Below, in pieces: positions 16,287 through 25,112 of a stretch of DNA of 64,000 nt; within the stretch, counting starts at the first letter, position 1, and each line of letters starts with the position of its first letter. This DNA comes from Ga0077555 sp031406575 (GTDB lineage Bacteria > Pseudomonadota > Alphaproteobacteria > Rhizobiales > Hyphomicrobiaceae). The notes below the pieces were generated by a model. The model saw only the letters and a list, made by a program, of their open reading frames with translations. It was not told where the DNA came from and made no database searches. The stretch covers positions 4,094 to 68,093 of the forward strand of contig JANOHP010000133.1 in assembly GCA_031406575.1 (NCBI GenBank), read 5' to 3'. The position numbers were made by a program, and so were the translations under genes.

Positions 16287-17442
16287 GCCTGTCATTCGAG
16301 GGTGGTGTCCCGGCGCGCTGCGTCCGATGGAGTCCGGTGACGGATGGGTGGTGCGCATCCGTCCGATCGCGGGGGGGCTCACTCAGGCGCAGGCCGAGGG
16401 TCTGGGGCAACTGACGTTGCAGCACGGCAATGGGTTGATCGATCTGTCGTCGCGCGCCAATCTTCAACTGCGCGGCGTATCGGAGCAGACCTTCGAGCCG
16501 CTGATCAAAGGCCTGTCTGATTTGGACTTGGTGGACGACGGCGTTGAGGCCGAAGCGCGTCACAATATCGTCGTCACGCCGTTCTGGGCACCCGGCGACG
16601 GTGTGCAAACGATCGCGAGACGATTAGCCGGCGCACTTTCTTCGAGCGATGCGCCACGCTTGCCGTCGAAATTCGGCTTTGCTGTCGATTGTGGACCTTC
16701 CCCAGTGTTGACCACAACCTCGGCCGACATCCGCCTGGAGCGTGGTGTTGACGGTGGCTTGATCTGCCGCGCGGACGGTGCGACGCGCGGCGCGCGGGTG
16801 GCGGAAGAGTCTGCCGTTGCGACCGCGATGGCGCTGGCCCGGTGGTTCATCGATACGGGCGGTGTGCAGGGCGAGCGCGGGCGCATGGCTGGACATGTGG
16901 CGAACCGTGCTGCATTGCCTGAGCGTTTTCGTGCGGCGCCAGCGCAAGCGCACATCGGCCCACCCCCTCGACCCGGTGCGGTTGCAGCCGGTCTCCTCGT
17001 CGGCGTCGAGTTCGGTCAATTGCGCGCCGAAACGTTGATCGCATTGGCCAGACACGGGGCGATACGCGTCACACCCTGGCGTATGCTGTTGATCGAAGGT
17101 GCGACCGCTGCACCCGAGAGTGAAGGCCTCATCACGCGCCCCGACGATCCAATGTTGCGTGTCGTCGCCTGCACGGGAAAACCGGCCTGCATTCAGGGGC
17201 TGCAACCGACGCGGCAGCTCGCACGCCGACTTGCAGCGCACCTGCCCGAGACGATGACGCTGCACGTCTCGGGGTGCGCCAAGGGCTGCGCGCATGCGGG
17301 CCGCGCCGACATCACGTTGACGGGTCGAGAGGATGGTTTTGGTTTCAGTCGCAATGGCCGCGCAGGTGATCCGCCGAGTCGGACAGTTCGCACGCCCGAA
17401 GCCCTCGTCGACGACCCGTCGTTTTTGCGCGAGGTGATGTGA
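16279..17442 (+). CDS. cobG: Precorrin-3B synthase
   Basis: O2-dependent monooxygenase of the aerobic pathway that converts precorrin-3A to precorrin-3B before ring contraction. The 387-residue protein belongs to the nitrite/sulfite reductase-like family. A ferredoxin-like half-domain occurs at the N-terminus (LTLQHGNGLIDLSSRANLQLRG). Cysteines for a 4Fe-4S cluster lie in CTGKPAC (Cys298, 304) and SGCAKGC (Cys333, 337). Its presence shows that this organism uses the oxygen-requiring route. The start overlaps the end of cobN, and cobH starts on the last base of its stop. Confidence 0.94.
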   Translation: MSEPVIRGWCPGALRPMESGDGWVVRIRPIAGGLTQAQAEGLGQLTLQHGNGLIDLSSRANLQLRGVSEQTFEPLIKGLSDLDLVDDGVEAEARHNIVVTPFWAPGDGVQTIARRLAGALSSSDAPRLPSKFGFAVDCGPSPVLTTTSADIRLERGVDGGLICRADGATRGARVAEESAVATAMALARWFIDTGGVQGERGRMAGHVANRAALPERFRAAPAQAHIGPPPRPGAVAAGLLVGVEFGQLRAETLIALARHGAIRVTPWRMLLIEGATAAPESEGLITRPDDPMLRVVACTGKPACIQGLQPTRQLARRLAAHLPETMTLHVSGCAKGCAHAGRADITLTGREDGFGFSRNGRAGDPPSRTVRTPEALVDDPSFLREVM

Positions 17443-18071
17443 TGCCTCATGTGTATGAAACGGATGGCGCGGCGATCTACGCCAACTCCTTCGCAACGAT
17501 CCGCGCGGAAGCCGACCTCGCCCGGTTCGAGGCGTCGGAAGAAGTCGTGGCCGTGCGCATGATCCACGCGTCCGGCATGGTGGCCCTGGCCGCCGATATC
17601 CGCTTCAGTCCTGGCATGGTGACCGAAGCGCGCGCTGCTCTCGAGCGCGGCGCGCCGATCCTGTGTGATGCGCGCATGGTCAGCGAAGGCATTACGCGGG
17701 CGCGCTTGCCGGCGGACAATGCCGTCGTCTGCACGCTGCACGACGCGCGCGTGGCGGCGCTGGCGCAGGCGATGAACACCACGCGGTCGGCTGCGGCGGT
17801 TGAACTGTGGCGGTCGCACCTGGCCGGCGCCGTGGTTGCGATCGGCAATGCGCCGACGGCGCTGTTTCATCTTTTGAACATGCTGGAAGATCCCCAGTGC
17901 CCGCGGCCCGCGGCAATTATCGGCTGCCCCGTCGGGTTCGTGGGCGCGGCAGAATCGAAAGACGCATTGATGGCCGCGTTACCGACGCCAGCCCTCATCG
18001 TCGCCGGACGCCTCGGCGGCTCGGCCCTCACGGTGGCGGCCATCAACGCGCTGGCCAGCCGGACAGAATGA
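17442..18071 (+). CDS. cobH: Precorrin-8X methylmutase
   Basis: Catalyses the 1,5-sigmatropic methyl shift from C11 to C12 that turns precorrin-8X into hydrogenobyrinic acid. The 209-residue protein carries the catalytic His42 in VRMIHASGM. It also has the GAPILCDARMV and IGCPVGFVGAAESK motifs of the family. The ATG overlaps the cobG stop by one base. A second ATG at 18068, overlapping the cobH stop, could start cobI early. Confidence 0.95.
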   Translation: MPHVYETDGAAIYANSFATIRAEADLARFEASEEVVAVRMIHASGMVALAADIRFSPGMVTEARAALERGAPILCDARMVSEGITRARLPADNAVVCTLHDARVAALAQAMNTTRSAAAVELWRSHLAGAVVAIGNAPTALFHLLNMLEDPQCPRPAAIIGCPVGFVGAAESKDALMAALPTPALIVAGRLGGSALTVAAINALASRTE

Positions 18072-18088
18072 GCCCGAGGCGGACACAC

Positions 18089-18820
18089 ATGGGAAAAATC
18101 ATCTGTACCGGTCTGGGCCCCGGCGATCCGGATCTGATCAGCGTGCGTTCCGATCGATTGATCCGGTCGGCGCGGCAGGTCGCGTATTTTCGCAAGGCGG
18201 GTCGCGCGGGACAGGCGCGCAGCATCGTGCAGGGCATGCTGGCGCGCGGTGTGATCGAATATGCGATGGAATATCCGGTCACGACGGAGTTGGATTTCGG
18301 GGGCGCCGAATACAACCGAATTCTAGCCTCATTCTATGACGCTTGGGCGACGCGTCTCGTGGATGTGGCCGCAACCGACGACGTTATCGTGCTGTGTGAG
18401 GGTGACCCTCTGTTTTACGGCTCCTTCATGCATTTGATGCAGCGCCTGCAAGGGCGTGCCGAAGTCGAGATCGTGCCCGGCATCACCGGCATGTCGGGGT
18501 GCTGGACGGCGACGGGCCGTCCCATGACATGGGGTGACGATGTTCTGGTCGTGCTGATGGGCACGCTGCCGGAAATAGATTTGGTCCGCCACATGCGCAC
18601 AGCCGATGCGCTCGTCATCATGAAGCTCGGACAGAACTTGCCCAAAGTGCGGCGCGCGCTCGATGAGGCTGGCCGACTACAAGACGCGTGGTTGGTCGAG
18701 CGCGGCACGACGCCCGCGCAGCACGTCACGCGCCTCGCCGAGAGCGAAGCGTCCGAATGCCCCTATTTTGCGACCATTCTCGTGCATGGGCAGGGTCGCC
18801 GACCGATGGCTGCCCAATGA
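18089..18820 (+). CDS. cobI: Precorrin-2 C20-methyltransferase
   Basis: SAM-dependent methylase that makes precorrin-3A. The 243-residue tetrapyrrole-methylase fold shows the glycine-rich ICTGLGPGDPDLISV at the start, CEGDPLFYGSFMHL, and EIVPGITGMSGCW. Start chosen at ATG 18089, which has GAGGCGG 8 bases upstream; ATG 18068 in frame would add seven residues and overlap cobH. The stop overlaps the cobJ start (ATGA). Confidence 0.94.
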   Translation: MGKIICTGLGPGDPDLISVRSDRLIRSARQVAYFRKAGRAGQARSIVQGMLARGVIEYAMEYPVTTELDFGGAEYNRILASFYDAWATRLVDVAATDDVIVLCEGDPLFYGSFMHLMQRLQGRAEVEIVPGITGMSGCWTATGRPMTWGDDVLVVLMGTLPEIDLVRHMRTADALVIMKLGQNLPKVRRALDEAGRLQDAWLVERGTTPAQHVTRLAESEASECPYFATILVHGQGRRPMAAQ

Positions 18821-19551
18821 CAGGCTCACTCGTCATCGCTGGACTGGGTCCAGGCGGTCCATCGCTGATCACGCCGGCGGTTGCAGCAGCCTTGGCCGAA
18901 GCGACTGACGTCGTGGGCTACGGGCCCTATGTTGCGCGGATCGCGCCGCGCGATGGACTGACGTTGCACGTCTCGGACAACCGCGAGGAATTAGATCGCG
19001 CCAGGCATGCCGTGAGGATGGCGGCAGCGGGGCGGCGTGTGGTCGTGGTGTCGTCGGGCGACCCCGGCGTGTTTGCCATGGCGTCGGCGATTTTCGAGGC
19101 CCTCGAAGGCAAGCCGGAATGGCACACACTGGATATCCGCGTCCTGCCGGGGATTACCGCGATGCTGGCCGCCGCTGCACGCATCGGGGCGCCGCTCGGG
19201 CACGATTTCTGTGCCATCAATCTCAGCGATAATCTCAAGCCGTGGGCTCGCGTCGAGCAGCGGTTGCGTGCGGCAGCGCAAGCCGATTTTGCGATGGCCC
19301 TCTACAATCCGCGATCGGCCGGCCGCCCGCATCAGTTTGCACGCACGCTCGACATCCTTCTGGACGTCTGCGGTCCGCAACGCTTGATCACGTTCGCGCG
19401 CGCCGTCATGACGCCCGACGAACACATCGAAACGCTGGCGCTCGCCCAGGCGACGCCGGAGATGGCCGACATGCGGACAGTTGTGCTGGTGGGGTCGTCG
19501 ACAACGCGAAGGGTCGGTCCCTGGGTCTATACGCCGAGGCGATCGGAATGA
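18817..19551 (+). CDS. cobJ: Precorrin-3B C17-methyltransferase
   Basis: Methylates C17 and drives ring contraction from precorrin-3B to precorrin-4. The 244-residue tetrapyrrole methylase has VIAGLGPGGPSLITP, VVGYGPYVARI, VSSGDPGVFAMA and VLPGITAMLAAAARIGAPLGHDF, all typical of CobJ. It is part of the ATGA-linked chain after cobI. Its last 25 bp overlap the 3' end of cobK, which is encoded on the other strand. Confidence 0.95.
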   Translation: MTGSLVIAGLGPGGPSLITPAVAAALAEATDVVGYGPYVARIAPRDGLTLHVSDNREELDRARHAVRMAAAGRRVVVVSSGDPGVFAMASAIFEALEGKPEWHTLDIRVLPGITAMLAAAARIGAPLGHDFCAINLSDNLKPWARVEQRLRAAAQADFAMALYNPRSAGRPHQFARTLDILLDVCGPQRLITFARAVMTPDEHIETLALAQATPEMADMRTVVLVGSSTTRRVGPWVYTPRRSE

Positions 19552-20276
19552 CCGAGCCAGCGCAGGACATCGCCCATCGAGTGCGTCGAGTGGCGTTCGG
19601 GCATACGCGGCCGTTCAATCATGATGACGGGCAACCCGAGCGCTCGCGCAGCGTCGAGCTTGGCGCGTGCGCCTGTGCCGCCAGCGTTCTTGGCGACGAC
19701 GTGAGTGATCCGATGTGCTCTCAACACAGCCTCATCCGCCTCCGCCGTGAAGGGGCCGCGGGCAAGGATGACGTCGATATTCGGCAGCGGCAAAGGCGCC
19801 TCGGGTGCGTCGATGATGCGCAGCAGATAGAAGTGCTGGGGCTTGGCCGCGAACGGCGCGAGGGTTTGCCTTCCGATCGCGAGAAACACGCGCGCGGGCT
19901 CCCCAGGCAACGCTCTGACAGCAGCTTCGACATTGGCGACGCGACGCCAGTCGTCACCAGACTCGGGCTTCCACTCGGGCCGCTCGAAGGCGATCAGTGG
20001 CGTTCCCGTCGTGGCGCAGGCGTTCACCGCGTTGCGGCTCATTTGCGCTGCGAACGGATGTGTGGCGTCGATGACGTGCGTGACCTGTTCGTGCCGAAGG
20101 GTGGCGATGAGGCCGTCGACACCGCCGAAGCCGCCGACGCGCGTGGGCATCGGTTGGCTTTTGGGCGACGCGGTGCGGCCCGCATAGGAGTAGAGGCCCG
20201 CGATACCGGCTCCGGCGAGCGCACGCGCGAGGTCAGTAGCTTCGGTCGTGCCGCCCAGGAGAAGGACGCGGATCAT
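19527..20276 (-). CDS. cobK: Precorrin-6A reductase
   Basis: NADPH-dependent reductase that gives precorrin-6B. The 249-residue protein shows VLLLGGTTEATDLARAL at the start, VIDATHPFAAQMSRNA, and VVAKNAGGTGARAKLDAA near the C-terminus. It is the only gene of the long cob run on the minus strand. Its ATG (complement of 20274-20276) shares two bases with the ATG of cobL (20275-20277), and its tail overlaps cobJ. Its promoter must therefore lie inside cobL, and its transcript is antisense to the operon mRNA. Confidence 0.94.
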   Translation of the reverse strand: MIRVLLLGGTTEATDLARALAGAGIAGLYSYAGRTASPKSQPMPTRVGGFGGVDGLIATLRHEQVTHVIDATHPFAAQMSRNAVNACATTGTPLIAFERPEWKPESGDDWRRVANVEAAVRALPGEPARVFLAIGRQTLAPFAAKPQHFYLLRIIDAPEAPLPLPNIDVILARGPFTAEADEAVLRAHRITHVVAKNAGGTGARAKLDAARALGLPVIMIERPRMPERHSTHSMGDVLRWLGHSDRLGV

Positions 20277-21456
20277 GGGTGAGCCTTGGCTTCGCATTAT
20301 CGGCATCGGTGAAGATGGCCTTGCCGGCCTATCGCCGGCAAGCCGCGAGGCGTTGGCGGGATCTGAAGTCGTTTTCGGTGGACCTCGTCATTTGAAGTTG
20401 GCGAACCTCGGCGATCGCGGGCGCCTCTGGCCGGTGCCGTTCTCTATCAGCCCCGTGCTCGCCTTGCGAGGGCGCAACGTCGCGGTGCTCGTGTCCGGCG
20501 ATCCGTTTTGGCACGGCGCCGGCAGCAGTCTGGCCGCTGAACTGTCTCCGGGTGAATGGGTGGCGTTTCCCGCACCCTCGACGTTTTCGTTGGTTGCGGC
20601 AAGACTGGGATGGCGGCTCGAGGCCGTGGTTTGCCTGGGGTTGCACGCAGCGCCGCTCGAAACGTTGGTTCGGCATTTGGCGCCACGACGCAAGCTCATT
20701 TGTCTCGTGCGAGACGGTGCGGCGGTGGGCGCATTGGCGGGTTGGTTGACCCGGAAGGGTTTTGGCGCCTCACGCGTTTGGGTGATGGAAGCGCTCGGCG
20801 GTGGTTCCGAGCGCGTTCGCGACGCGTGTGCCCAGACATATGCGCTCGGCGACGTGCATGCGCCCGTGGCGGTTGCAATCGAAGCCGCCGGCGGCGAGGG
20901 CCTGTCGCGCGCGTCGGGTTTGCCCGACGAAATATTCGCGCACGACGGCCAGATCACGAAGCGTCCGGTTCGTGCATTGACGCTGTCGGCGTTGGCCCCG
21001 CGTCCCGGACAACGGTTGTGGGATGTGGGCGCTGGCTCCGGTTCGATTTCCATCGAGTGGTGCCTCGCGGGCGGCCAAGCGGTATGCATCGAGGCGCGAC
21101 CCGATCGCGTGCAGGTCATCCGCATGAACGCGGCGCGCTTCGGCGTGGCGGATCATCTGACGGTGATCGAGGGTGAGGCACCAGCGGTTCTCGAAGGCTT
21201 GCCGTCGCCTGATGCGGTTTTCGTGGGTGGTGGCGCAAACGCATCGCTGATCGAACTGCTGTGGACGCGCATGACGCCGGGCACGCGCCTCGTCGCCAAC
21301 GCGGTGACGCTGGAGACGGAAGCCCTGCTGTGCGCCGAGCACAAACATCGCGGCGGTGAGCTGTTGCGGATCGAGCTGGCGCACGCGGCGCCGCTGGGTG
21401 CAATGCGTGGGTGGGTTCCAGCACGGCCCGTCGTGCAATGGAGTGTCGTCCGATGA
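20275..21456 (+). CDS. cobL: Precorrin-6Y C5,15-methyltransferase (decarboxylating)
   Basis: Bifunctional 393-residue enzyme. The N-terminal tetrapyrrole methylase (about 1-200) is CbiE-like, with IIGIGEDGLAGLSPASREAL and VLVSGDPFWHGAG. The C-terminal Rossmann methyltransferase (about 220-393) is CbiT-like, with LWDVGAGSGSISIEW, and methylates and decarboxylates at the C12 acetate side. Precorrin-6B goes to precorrin-8X. The start codon overlaps that of divergent cobK. The stop overlaps cobE by 4 bp. Confidence 0.95.
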   Translation: MGEPWLRIIGIGEDGLAGLSPASREALAGSEVVFGGPRHLKLANLGDRGRLWPVPFSISPVLALRGRNVAVLVSGDPFWHGAGSSLAAELSPGEWVAFPAPSTFSLVAARLGWRLEAVVCLGLHAAPLETLVRHLAPRRKLICLVRDGAAVGALAGWLTRKGFGASRVWVMEALGGGSERVRDACAQTYALGDVHAPVAVAIEAAGGEGLSRASGLPDEIFAHDGQITKRPVRALTLSALAPRPGQRLWDVGAGSGSISIEWCLAGGQAVCIEARPDRVQVIRMNAARFGVADHLTVIEGEAPAVLEGLPSPDAVFVGGGANASLIELLWTRMTPGTRLVANAVTLETEALLCAEHKHRGGELLRIELAHAAPLGAMRGWVPARPVVQWSVVR

Positions 21457-21821
21457 GAGTTGCGGGACTGGGATTTCGGGAGGCCGCGAATGTCGCGTCG
21501 CTGCGTGATGCGCTCGCGCGTGCCGGTGGCACCGAAGGCCTCGTTGCCTTGGCCACGGCCGACGAGAAAGCCTCTGCTCGATGCCTGCAGGAGTTGGCGG
21601 CGGAATTGGCGCTGCCCATACGCGGCGTCGCGCCATCAGCACTGGCAGCAGCAGAGACAGTGACACTGTCCGACCGGGTTGCAGCTCGATTCGGTGCCGG
21701 CAGCGTCGCGGAAGCGGCAGCCCTCGCAGCCGCTGGACCGGCAGCGCGACTTCTGGGGCCACGAGCCATTTCGCACGACGGCATGGCAACGGCGGCTATC
21801 GCAGAGGGAGCCCTGCTATGA
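21453..21821 (+). CDS. cobE: CobE, CbiG C-terminal-like protein
   Basis: A 122-residue protein matching the CobE/CbiG C-domain family: it opens with VAGLGFREAANVASLRDAL, has FIELD-like central segments, and ends with GPRAISHDGMATAAIA. CobE is required for efficient B12 synthesis in P. denitrificans, but its reaction is not settled; stabilising a corrin intermediate has been proposed. It is linked by ATGA overlaps to cobL upstream and cobM downstream. Confidence 0.88.
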   Translation: MRVAGLGFREAANVASLRDALARAGGTEGLVALATADEKASARCLQELAAELALPIRGVAPSALAAAETVTLSDRVAARFGAGSVAEAAALAAAGPAARLLGPRAISHDGMATAAIAEGALL

Positions 21822-22600
21822 CCGTGCATTTCATCGGCGCTGGCCCCGGTGCGCCCGATCTCCTCACGCTGCGGGGGCGGGATCTGATTGCGACAAGTCC
21901 GGTCTGCTTGTTTGCCGGTTCGTTGGTGCCAACGGCGTTGTTGAGCCACTGTCCAGCGGGCGCGCGCATCGTCGACACCGCGCGCTTGTCGTTGGATGAG
22001 ATCATCGCCGAGATCGAAACCGCACATGCCGCCGGGTTGGACGTCGCGCGATTGCACTCGGGCGATGTGTCCGTCTGGTCGGCGATGGGTGAACAGTTGC
22101 GCCGCCTGCGTGCTTTGGGGATTCCCTACGATGTGACACCGGGCGTGCCGTCGTTTGCGGCGGCGGCTGCGGCGATCGGCGCCGAACTCACGCTTCCGGG
22201 CGTGTCTCAGTCGGTGGTTCTGACACGGTCATCGGGGCGGGCGTCGGCGATGCCGGCAAGAGAGACGCTCGCCGCGTTCGCCGCCACCGGGGCAACGCTC
22301 GCTATTCATTTGTCCGTGCATGTGCTGGAAACGGTGCTTGCAGAACTCACCCCTCATTATGGCGCGGATTGTCCTGTTGCGGTCGTATGGCGGGCGAGCT
22401 GGCCCGATCAACGCGTTGTCCTGGCAACGCTCGCCACCCTCGACACGGCGATCTCGGCCGAAATGGAGCGCACGGCGTTGATCCTCGTTGGACGGGCGAT
22501 CGGTGCCTCCGATTTCGACGACAGCCGCCTTTACGCCGGAGATTATGATCGGCGCTTTCGCCCCGTCGGTTCGACGCCGCGTTATCCGGAGGGCACATGA
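21818..22600 (+). CDS. cobM: Precorrin-4 C11-methyltransferase
   Basis: SAM-dependent methylase that makes precorrin-5. The 260-residue protein has the hallmarks VHFIGAGPGAPDLLTLRG, CLFAGSLVP, RLHSGDVSVWSAMGEQ and VTPGVPSFAAAAAAIG, and ends RLYAGDYDRRFRP. Both ends overlap neighbours by 4 bp. Confidence 0.96.
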   Translation: MTVHFIGAGPGAPDLLTLRGRDLIATSPVCLFAGSLVPTALLSHCPAGARIVDTARLSLDEIIAEIETAHAAGLDVARLHSGDVSVWSAMGEQLRRLRALGIPYDVTPGVPSFAAAAAAIGAELTLPGVSQSVVLTRSSGRASAMPARETLAAFAATGATLAIHLSVHVLETVLAELTPHYGADCPVAVVWRASWPDQRVVLATLATLDTAISAEMERTALILVGRAIGASDFDDSRLYAGDYDRRFRPVGSTPRYPEGT

Positions 22601-24054
22601 GACCGCCCGGGCTTCTCATTGCCGCGCCAGCGTCGGGAACGGGCAAGACGACCGTCATGCTCGGATTGCTGGCGGCATTCCGGGCGCGAGGCTTGGTGGT
22701 TCAGCCGTTCAAGAGTGGCCCCGACTATATCGATCCGGCCTTCCACGCGGCTGCAGCGGGACGCGCATCGTACAATCTCGATAGCTGGGCAATGACGTCG
22801 ACGCACATGCACGATTTGGTGTCGGCGGCTCGTGATGCCGATCTCATTCTGGCCGAAGGCTCGATGGGGCTCTTCGACGGCGTCGCGACGGCAGGCGAAA
22901 GCGGAACGGGTGCGAGTGCCGATGTCGCCGCGCTGATGGGATGGCCGGTCGTCCTCGTGCTCGATGTATCAGGCCAAGCCCAATCGGCAGCGGCTGTCGC
23001 GCGCGGGTTTGTGCTCATGCGGCCCGATGTCGTGGTGGCTGGCGTCGTGCTCAACCGCGTGGCCAGTGCACGCCATGAAGCATTGGTCCGCGCAGGCATG
23101 GAGGCGGTGGGCATTCGAGTTTTCGGGGCCCTGCCGCGACGACCCGGAATCGTTCTGCCGGAACGCCACCTCGGTCTCGTGCAAGCGCAAGAACAACCCG
23201 AATTGGCGGGCAGTTTGGCAGCGATGGGTGCGTTCATTGCCGAGCACGTCGATTTGGCGGCGCTGCAACGCGCAGCCCGATCCGCCGAGCGGCTGGACAG
23301 CGGCACACGGCCCGCGAGCAGACCCACGGCAATTCATGGCTCACCCTCACATCTGTCATCCCCGCATTCATTGCCGGGATCCAGCTCTCCGCTGGCTCCA
23401 GTTCCAGCCGAGGGATGGAGCCCGCGAATTAATGCCGGGATGACGGGCAAACCACCCGGCCAGCGCATCGCCTTGGCGCGCGATGCGGCGTTCTCCTTCA
23501 TTTATCCGCATCTGCTGCAGGCGTGGAATGCGGCGGGCGCCGTGATCTTGCCCTTCTCGCCGTTGGCTGATGAGGCACCGGGTCCGACGGCCGATGTCTG
23601 CTGGCTTCCCGGCGGCTACCCGGAATTGCACGCGGGTCGCTTGGCAGCGGCAGGCAACTTTCGCGCGGGGCTGCGAAACTTTGCCCAGACGCGCCCCGTT
23701 CACGGCGAGTGCGGAGGTTATATGGCCATGGGCGCGGGCCTCATCGACGCCGACGGACGCCGGCACCAGATGGCGGGGTTGTGCGGACTGGTGACGTCGT
23801 TCGAAAAGCGGCGGATGCATCTGGGCTATCGTCTCGCGCAGCTCGAGGCCACCCTACCGGGGTATCCTGCGGGGGCACGCTTGCGGGGCCATGAATTCCA
23901 TTATGCCACGATCCTCGAACACCCCGATGCGTCACTCGCGCAGGTGAGGGATGCCACCGGGGCGCTGGTGCCCGAAACAGGCTCGCACGTGACATTCGCC
24001 GGCGGTGGCCGCGCCACAGGCACGTTCTTTCATATGATCGCAGAGGCCACATGA
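22597..24054 (+). CDS. cobB: Hydrogenobyrinic acid a,c-diamide synthase, with embedded 30-residue repeat peptide
   Basis: Glutamine-dependent amidation of the a and c carboxylates of hydrogenobyrinic acid, directly upstream of CobN. The 485-residue protein has an N-terminal ATPase domain (LIAAPASGTGKTTVMLGLL at the start, GPDYIDPAFH). Its C-terminal glutaminase has HGECGGYMAMG (nucleophile Cys372) and a late GHEFHYA. Between the domains, residues 253-283 are encoded by a 90-bp palindromic repeat (23355-23444). Another copy lies between genes at 29355-29444. The insertion is an exact multiple of three and sits in the interdomain linker, so both domains stay intact. Confidence 0.95.
   Translation: MRPPGLLIAAPASGTGKTTVMLGLLAAFRARGLVVQPFKSGPDYIDPAFHAAAAGRASYNLDSWAMTSTHMHDLVSAARDADLILAEGSMGLFDGVATAGESGTGASADVAALMGWPVVLVLDVSGQAQSAAAVARGFVLMRPDVVVAGVVLNRVASARHEALVRAGMEAVGIRVFGALPRRPGIVLPERHLGLVQAQEQPELAGSLAAMGAFIAEHVDLAALQRAARSAERLDSGTRPASRPTAIHGSPSHLSSPHSLPGSSSPLAPVPAEGWSPRINAGMTGKPPGQRIALARDAAFSFIYPHLLQAWNAAGAVILPFSPLADEAPGPTADVCWLPGGYPELHAGRLAAAGNFRAGLRNFAQTRPVHGECGGYMAMGAGLIDADGRRHQMAGLCGLVTSFEKRRMHLGYRLAQLEATLPGYPAGARLRGHEFHYATILEHPDASLAQVRDATGALVPETGSHVTFAGGGRATGTFFHMIAEAT
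23355..23444 (-). repeat. Family-C 90-bp repeat embedded in cobB
   Basis: On the minus strand: GTCATCCCGGCATTAATTCG, then CCATCCCTCGGCTGG, GCGGAG, AGCTGGATCCCG, ending GGGGATGAC. The 90-bp sequence at 29355-29444 has the same blocks at the same spacing. The ends GTCATCCC and GGGATGAC are inverted repeats. Confidence 0.88.
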
Positions 24055-24806
24055 CCGGCTTTGTCTCGTTCGTCTCCTCTGGTCCTGGCGACCCCGAGCT
24101 CTTGACGCTGAAGGCTGTCGCTCGATTGCAGGCTGCCGACGCCGTTTTGTTCGACGACCTCTCGTCGGGGCCGATTTTGGCTCACGCGCGTCGCGGCGCC
24201 GAACTCGTCGGCGTGGGCAAGCGCGCTGGCCGCACGTCACCGACGCAGGCGCACGTGAGCCAATTGCTCGTGGAGCACGCGGCAACGGGCAGACGGGTCG
24301 TTCGGCTCAAATCAGGTGATGCCGGCATCTTCGGGCGGCTCGAGGAGGAGATCGCGGCGTTGAACGCTGCGGGCATCGCCTTCGAGATCATTCCCGGCGT
24401 TCCGTCCGCGTGCGCGGCAGCGGCCGCCGCAGGCATGCCCTTGACCCGCCGTTTGACGTCGCGACGCGTACAATTCATCACGGGCCATGATGCAACGGGC
24501 GCCTTGCCCGATGAACTGAACATGGCGGCACTGGCAGACGCTGCCGCGACGACCGTGGTGTTCATGGGCAGGCGCACATTCACGATACTTGCACGCCGGT
24601 TGATGGCAGCGGGGCTACCCGGTTCGACGCCCGCGCTGTTGGCCGAGTCCGTGAGCCGCGCGGAACAGCACATGACGCGCTCGACGATCGCTGAACTGGC
24701 CGTCGCCCTCGAAGGCGTGGCGAACACCGCGCCGGCGCTCATTCTCTATGGGGCGTTGTCGCCGGAATTTCCGCAATTGGGTCACGAGACGCGGGTCACT
24801 TGTTGA
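24051..24806 (+). CDS. cobA: Uroporphyrinogen-III C-methyltransferase
   Basis: SUMT: two SAM-dependent methylations of uroporphyrinogen III to precorrin-2, the branch point into corrins (and sirohaem). The 251-residue protein has SSGPGDPELLTLKAVARLQ, ADAVLFDDL, VRLKSGDAGIFGR and the FEIIPGVPSACAAAA motif. No CysG-like dehydrogenase/chelatase part is present, so it is the B12-dedicated single-domain form. It is the last gene of the riboswitch-1 operon. A TATAAT at 24813-24818 just after its stop may be the -10 box of the next unit. Confidence 0.95.
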   Translation: MTGFVSFVSSGPGDPELLTLKAVARLQAADAVLFDDLSSGPILAHARRGAELVGVGKRAGRTSPTQAHVSQLLVEHAATGRRVVRLKSGDAGIFGRLEEEIAALNAAGIAFEIIPGVPSACAAAAAAGMPLTRRLTSRRVQFITGHDATGALPDELNMAALADAAATTVVFMGRRTFTILARRLMAAGLPGSTPALLAESVSRAEQHMTRSTIAELAVALEGVANTAPALILYGALSPEFPQLGHETRVTC

Positions 24807-24835
24807 CTTGGCTATAATCGGCTGGCAACCATTCT

Positions 24836-25032
24836 CCGGACGGTTTCTCGCGGCTCGAAAAGCTGATGAGGATGAAAAGGGAACGCGGTGAGGTGTAGCC
24901 ATCAGGCGCCAAATCCGTGACTGCCCCCGCAACTGTGAGCGGTTAGCCGCCCTGAGGGACACCACTAGCTCGGCTCGAGCTGGGAAGGTTCAGGGAAGCG
25001 ATGATCCGCAAGTCAGGAGACCTGCCGTCCGG
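24836..25032 (+). promoter_or_regulatory. Cobalamin riboswitch 2 (upstream of CbiM-like permease and cobF)
   Basis: Closed by a perfect 8-bp P1 stem, CCGGACGG (24836-24843) with CCGTCCGG (25025-25032). Inside are AAAGGGAACGCGGTG, GACTGCCCCCGCAACTGTGA, GCCACT-like ACACCACTAG, AGCTGGGAAGG and the B12 box GCAAGTCAGGAGACCTGCC (25008-25026). All conserved blocks of the adenosylcobalamin riboswitch are in order. It is expected to repress the transporter-cobF unit when B12 is plentiful. Confidence 0.95.
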
Positions 25033-25112
25033 CGCCCATGGTGCCGAAACGCATCGCCGGCAAGCCGGCACTCGATCAACCGCCGTCGGGGAAGACGGCA
25101 CGGAGGACTAAG

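Noticed and set aside
17439..17441. GTG as start of cobH
   Set aside because: The ATG three bases later fits the family start MPHVYETDG and overlaps the cobG stop by one base.
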